Shown here: positions 60,076 through 64,000 of the stretch, in pieces | How positions within the stretch are numbered: the stretch's first letter is position 1 | Layout: each line of letters begins with the position of its first letter | From: Promerops cafer | Taxonomy: Eukaryota > Chordata > Aves > Passeriformes > Nectariniidae | Direction: 5' to 3' | DNA length: 64,000 nucleotides | NCBI GenBank assembly: GCA_013398275.1 | Contig: VZSE01002207.1 | Span: 772,889-836,888, forward strand | Notes under the pieces: model-generated | Seen by the model: the letters and a program-made list of their open reading frames with translations, nothing else | Told to the model about the DNA's origin: nothing | The model's database searches: none | Translations under genes and position numbers: made by a program

Positions 60076-61535
60076 TCCTGCATTCCTGGTGCAGGAAGCA
60101 GCAAACAGAGAATGACAGGTGATATTTGGCTTCTCAGCACATATTTTAGAGAGCTGCACTTCCCATTCATGGGAGCCATCTTTCTTTTTGGGCTCCACTT
60201 TCTGCTCTTCTTATTAATCCAGAGATTCTTCTCTTTGCTAAACCAGGAATTCTGGGCAGATCCCTGGAGAATTTCTCAAATCTTGGATCCCCAAGCCCAT
60301 TCAAGCTGTAGGATGCCATAAGGGCAGTGTTTTTTAAAAACCTGCAGGGTTTTTAGCAGCATCCCTTCTTCTAACCCTGCTTGAGCAGCTCTGTTTTTAA
60401 GGGATGCAGGAACTGGTATTAAGATATTCTGAAGCATCATTAGCTCTGTTTGCTGAGCCTTTAGATGTGTGAGTGACTGCAAACATCTGGAGTGAACAGG
60501 TGGAATTCCACTGTACTTGCAGTATACATTTCTATCTTTATGGTGTTTGGCTTCTCTTTTAATTGAACAACAATTCTTCCCGCAGACCCAAATGTTACTA
60601 CAGGCATGTCTGAATTTAATTTAACTGGCAATGAGTTAAAAATTATTATTTCAGAGGAATTTTTGATGTTAACTAACGAGGCATCACTTTCTGTGCATAT
60701 TCCTGCCATTTCAAGCTGCTTCCCTGAGGAAGCACAGGTTCTGCAGCACCACTGTCCATCTGGAAGATTGTCCTAGGCACTTCCCACCTTGCTGGTGAGC
60801 AGGCTGGGGCCAGGCTGTGGTGGAATGTGGTGCAGTGGAGAGGTGGAAGACCATAACTATTCACAGGGTACCTGCTGCAGAGCTGGGCTGTGGCCCCAAG
60901 CACCTCTTGTTGCTGCCTGGCTTTGCTGTGCAAACAGCCACATCTGGCTGGCAAAACTGTGGATGTGGTGTGAGACACCACTGATCTGAGTGGCTGAAAA
61001 CAGCACTCACTCAATCCTACTCCACAAACAGAGGGTTCTGGTCTGTGGGAACCTCTGCTTTTATAAATCTTACACCTGGTATAAACTGCTGACCTTTTGA
61101 CTTGAGCCTGATGCTTCATCAGAGGTGGAAGTCCTGGTCCTGGGGCTGTTGGTTCCCAGCTCTTTCTCTGCTTGGCTTCACCTCGGTGGGGAAGAGCACA
61201 AATTCCCTGACATGTCCAAGTTCTCATCTTCTTCATTACCACCCCGTAGCTGGACCAGAGCACTTCTGGACCCTTCCACGCTCAGGCAGGACAGCACTGG
61301 GAAGGGAAACATTATTTTCAGTTTCAATAAGAAGAAAGCAGCAGCCCTCAGTCTCCTTGGGGTGAATTATTCAGGCTGTGTCCTGTCCTTTGAGGCATCT
61401 TCTACGAACACCTTCAGCAATTCTCCAGGACCAGGAGTTGTCTGATTTACACCACTCACCTTTGCTGGTTTTTTGCAAATGTGCTGATCTGCAAAATGCT
61501 GTCTCAGAAAGATGGGGGTGGAATTTTTGCAAGGG

Positions 61536-61810
61536 TATGGAATGACAGGACAAGAGAGAATGGCTTCAAACTGAAAGAGAGTAGGTTTAGGTTAAATATC
61601 AGGAAGAAATTCTTCCCTGTGAGGGTGCTGAGGCCCTGGCACAGGCTGCCCAGAGAAGCTGTGGCTGCCCCATCCCTGGAAGGGTTCAAGGCTGGATGGG
61701 GCTTGGAGCAACCTGGTCTGGTGGAAGGTGTCCCTGCCCGTGGCAGAGGGTGGGAATTGGAAGATTTTTAAGGTCCCTTCCAGCCTAAACCATTCTGTGT
61801 TTCTATGACT
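61536..61810 (+). mobile_element. CR1 LINE 3' fragment, with some sequence upstream of the common 3' UTR
   Basis: About 275 bp in sense: GGAATGACAGGACAAGAGAG, AATGGCTTCAAACTGAAAG, AGGAAGAAATTCTTCCCTGT, GCCCAGAGAAGCTGTGGCTG, GGTCTGGTGGAAGGTGTCC and a CATTCTGTGTTTCTATGACT tail. It extends further 5' than most copies in the window. Confidence 0.94.
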
Positions 61811-62920
61811 GTAGAACACATTCATTTTTACCACTTGCAGTTGCTGGAGGTTTTATCAAAACTAGTAAAAAGTCCAGAAAATGATCACAGTTTCCATAGA
61901 CATGGTGGCTGTTGCCCAGAATCATGTCTTCCCCATGCAGGTGAATGCTGGGCTAAAGGAGGCATTCAGACATCCCACTGGTGTTTTTAACACCCCCCCT
62001 GAGGAATTCCTAATTAATGCTGGGAGGATGTTGTCCCTCATGCTCATGGAGTGCCATATGACATCTGGGAATCCTTTCCCCCTTTTCTGCAAAGTGTCCC
62101 TGCTAATATCCACCCCTGCAAGGTCCTGCAATGGCTGATTAATTCATCCTTGTAAATTCTGCCTTCTGATCATGTGGAGATCCAAAATATTAATTGCTGA
62201 TGTGGTAATGAGATGTTAGAATGCAATGGGAAATGCAGATCTCTGCACCTGTTTGCTTAGCTGGATTTCCACTGTTCAACAAAACCCACCCATATGTGCT
62301 GGGGAAAGTACAAATTTCCCTGCTACAGACAACTCACCCCACTCATTTTTGCCATGTGGAGGAAACGATTATTTTTCATGCATATTTCTTATCCTTATAA
62401 TTGATTTTTTTATTATTAAATTGCAAGTTTTTCCATTACCTTAACTGTGATTTATTTATTTTGTGATGGTAGATCCTTAAAATGGACTGTGTCCTTCCAA
62501 ATCCACTTTCCTCACTCCACCCCTGCACGCATATCTCAGTTACTGTTTCTTGTGTCAAGGTAACACCAGCCCTGGTTTGCAGCTTGTTTGCTCCTCGTTT
62601 CACCCCAAGGATTGAACTGGAATTCCTCACGTGTACCCAAATAACTCATTGCTCCTCAGAGATGGGTCCTGCTCAGCTCCTCCTTGGCCTCTACAGATGC
62701 AAGCATCTCTCATGGCTAGTGAATATTGAATTATTTATAGAAAATAAAAGGTGCTCCCAGGCTGAGCTGGGAGAGCTCTGCCCCCAAGGCAGTAGCTGGG
62801 TAATCAGCAAGTTCAGCTGCTTGGGGAGACCCAGATTTGTGTCTTCCTGATGAGTATTTGAGCCTGGCCTCTCCCTAGCCGTCGCCACAAGGGATCAGTT
62901 CCTCCCCAGAACACAGCACA
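61811..62920. other. Unique non-coding stretch
   Basis: Nothing recognised. Frames reach 122 codons without domains. Confidence 0.55.
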
Positions 62921-63036
62921 AGCACAGGATCTGCGGAGCTGGAAGGGACCCGCAAGGACCATCGAGCCCAACCCCTGGCCCTGCACAGAGCCACCCCCAA
63001 GAGCCTCACCTCAAGAACGCTGCCCAAACGTTGCGT
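62921..63036 (-). mobile_element. CR1 LINE 3' fragment (CR1-X-like)
   Basis: Reverse-complement CR1 end: GGATCTGCGGAGCTGGAAGG, GACCCGCAAGGACCATCGAG, CCCCTGGCCCTGCACAGAGC, then AAGAACGCTGCCCAAACGTT. It extends further into the element than its relatives at 20923 and 30494. Confidence 0.85.
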
Positions 63037-63059
63037 TCATCAAAACACGAAGAGAAAAA

Positions 63060-63245
63060 AGTTACAAACGTGAGGGGAAGGTGCTGGAGGGCGGAGCAGG
63101 GGGGCTGCCAGGCTGACCGGGGCCGGCTGTGCCCTGTGTCCCTCCCTTCCCACGCTGCGCTCCCAGCGGGGCCCCCCCAGCGCCCGCTCCCTGCGCACGG
63201 GGCAGCCGCCCGGCCGGGCCGCTCCTTCTGTGCTGGCACAAAAAA
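63060..63245. promoter_or_regulatory. GC-rich, CpG-containing patch
   Basis: About 70% or more G+C with 15 CpG between 63061 and 63240 by hand count (GCAGCCGCCCGGCCGGGCCG among them). At under 200 bp it falls short of the usual CpG-island length, and its observed-over-expected ratio is moderate. No exon is evident. Confidence 0.35.
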
Positions 63246-63559
63246 AGGAGAGCAATTACCGAGCCACACCCCTGCACGCTGCTTCTCATGCCTCTAAAGT
63301 TTCTAAGGGCCCGAGTATCAGGTTCCCAAAATCGCTGCTGCCCAGGAGGGAGGTGTTGCACAGGCTGCACGGATTTTGCTCCCCGGACAGCAGAGCTGGG
63401 CTGCTCTGTGCTGCTTTTGGACTATCTTGTTATTCGGACTTCTTTTTGCACTGTCTAACCTACTTTTTAAAGAATAGTTTAAAGACTGTCTTTGTTTTTA
63501 AGAGCATTAACCTTGGTGCTTTTTGCCTGACTTTTAATTTTAATGACATCCTGTGCCTG

Positions 63560-63875
63560 CCTTTCTTTCTTTCTCTCTTTCTCTCTTTCTCTCTTTCTCT
63601 CTTTCTCTCTTTCTCTCTTTCTCTCTTTCTCTCTTTCTCTCTTTCTCTCTTTCTCTCTTTCTCTCTTTCTCTCTTTCTCTCTTTCTCTCTTTCTCTCTTT
63701 CTCTCTTTCTCTCTTTCTCTCTTTCTCTCTTTCTCTCTTTCTCTCTTTCTCTCTTTCTCTCTTTCTCTCTTTCTCTCTTTCTCTCTTTCTCTCTTTCTCT
63801 CTTTCTCTCTTTCTCTCTTTCTCTCTTTCTCTCTTTCTCTCTTTCTCTCTCTCTCTCTCTCTTTCTCTCTTTCTT

Positions 63876-63906
<31 letters not shown>

Positions 63907-64000
63907 CTCTCTCTCTCTTTCTCTCTCTCCTTCTCTTTCTTTCTCTCCTTCTCTTCTTCTCTTTCTTTCTCTCCTTCTCTCTTTCCTTCCTTCTTTTCCT
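63560..64000 (+). repeat. Pyrimidine-only tract, mainly (TTTCTCTC)n, running off the window end
   Basis: All 441 bases from 63560 to the end are C or T. From about 63570 to 63850 an 8-bp unit TTTCTCTC repeats almost perfectly; afterwards CTCTCT, CTTT and CCTT variants take over. A homopurine-homopyrimidine mirror repeat of this size can form intramolecular triplex (H-DNA). The true length is unknown because the window cuts it. Confidence 0.97.

Larger units (their letters stand above)
57373..61535. other. Unique non-coding stretch
   Basis: No gene recognised. It includes a TCC/TGC trinucleotide run (58927-58960) and a 52-bp-period duplication (59341-59425). The longest frame of the window, 60673-61263 (minus, 196 codons), has no domain or hydrophobic pattern that I recognise. 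An 82-codon minus frame overlaps its end at 60461-60709. Confidence 0.45.

Noticed and set aside
60673..61263. Longest open frame of the window (196 codons, minus strand) as a gene
   Set aside because: No recognisable domain, signal peptide or conserved motif. The composition is mixed Ser/Pro/Arg/Cys as expected from a random frame, and no promoter or splice structure is visible. Several frames of this length are expected by chance in 64 kb.
1..64000. CRISPR arrays, insertion sequences, operons or phage genes
   Set aside because: Nothing in the window is prokaryotic. Short tandem repeats here are satellite-type and have no spacer-repeat architecture.

Overview
The window looks like passerine-type bird nuclear DNA and appears to be entirely non-coding (an intergenic stretch or a very large intron). 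About twenty short CR1 LINE 3' tails, on both strands, are the only abundant interspersed repeats, and they carry the hallmarks of avian CR1: a conserved 3' UTR block and an ATTCTATG-type tail. There are also ERVL-style solo LTRs of a kind common in songbirds, one old amniote CORE-SINE (MIR-like), and no Alu, L1 or B1 type repeats. I could recognise no protein domain, no multi-exon gene, and no tRNA or rRNA gene. The longest open frames (126 to 196 codons) look like chance reading in neutral or GC-rich DNA. These judgements come from reading by eye; no database search was run.

Layout. 1-2.1 kb: unique DNA holding a probable solo LTR (927-1490). 2.1-4.6 kb: an assembly problem area, where a 1.1 kb contig is present twice in tandem, bounded by a 49-N gap and a single N, and lodged inside one minus-strand CR1. 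4.6-20 kb: mostly unique DNA with CR1 tails, a 16-bp minisatellite (7206-7269) and a CR1 cluster at 10.3-11.3 kb that includes two copies tail to tail. 20.2 kb: MIR-like CORE-SINE. 20.4-38.5 kb: unique DNA with an AT-rich block (24.2-24.6 kb), a 74-bp-period duplication (25.6 kb), scattered CR1 tails and one weak LTR candidate. 38.55-39.24 kb: a well-bounded solo LTR with a 5-bp target duplication and near-perfect inverted ends. Next to it, at 39.36-40.08 kb, is the clearest CpG island of the window, followed by low-complexity tracts and unique AT-rich DNA that might contain conserved enhancers.

47.1-49.0 kb is a second assembly problem area. Overlapping contig ends show that two contigs are in the wrong order: A, C, B, D fits the overlaps, not the printed A, B, C, D. 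49-63.5 kb: unique DNA with a few CR1 tails and small tandem repeats. 63.56-64.0 kb: an uninterrupted pyrimidine tract, mainly an 8-bp TTTCTCTC repeat, that runs off the end of the window.

No genes work together here because none was found. Functional candidates are limited to the CpG island and possible regulatory DNA around it. The strongest results are structural: two assembly errors that can be corrected from the sequence alone, and LTR insertions whose ends can be defined.
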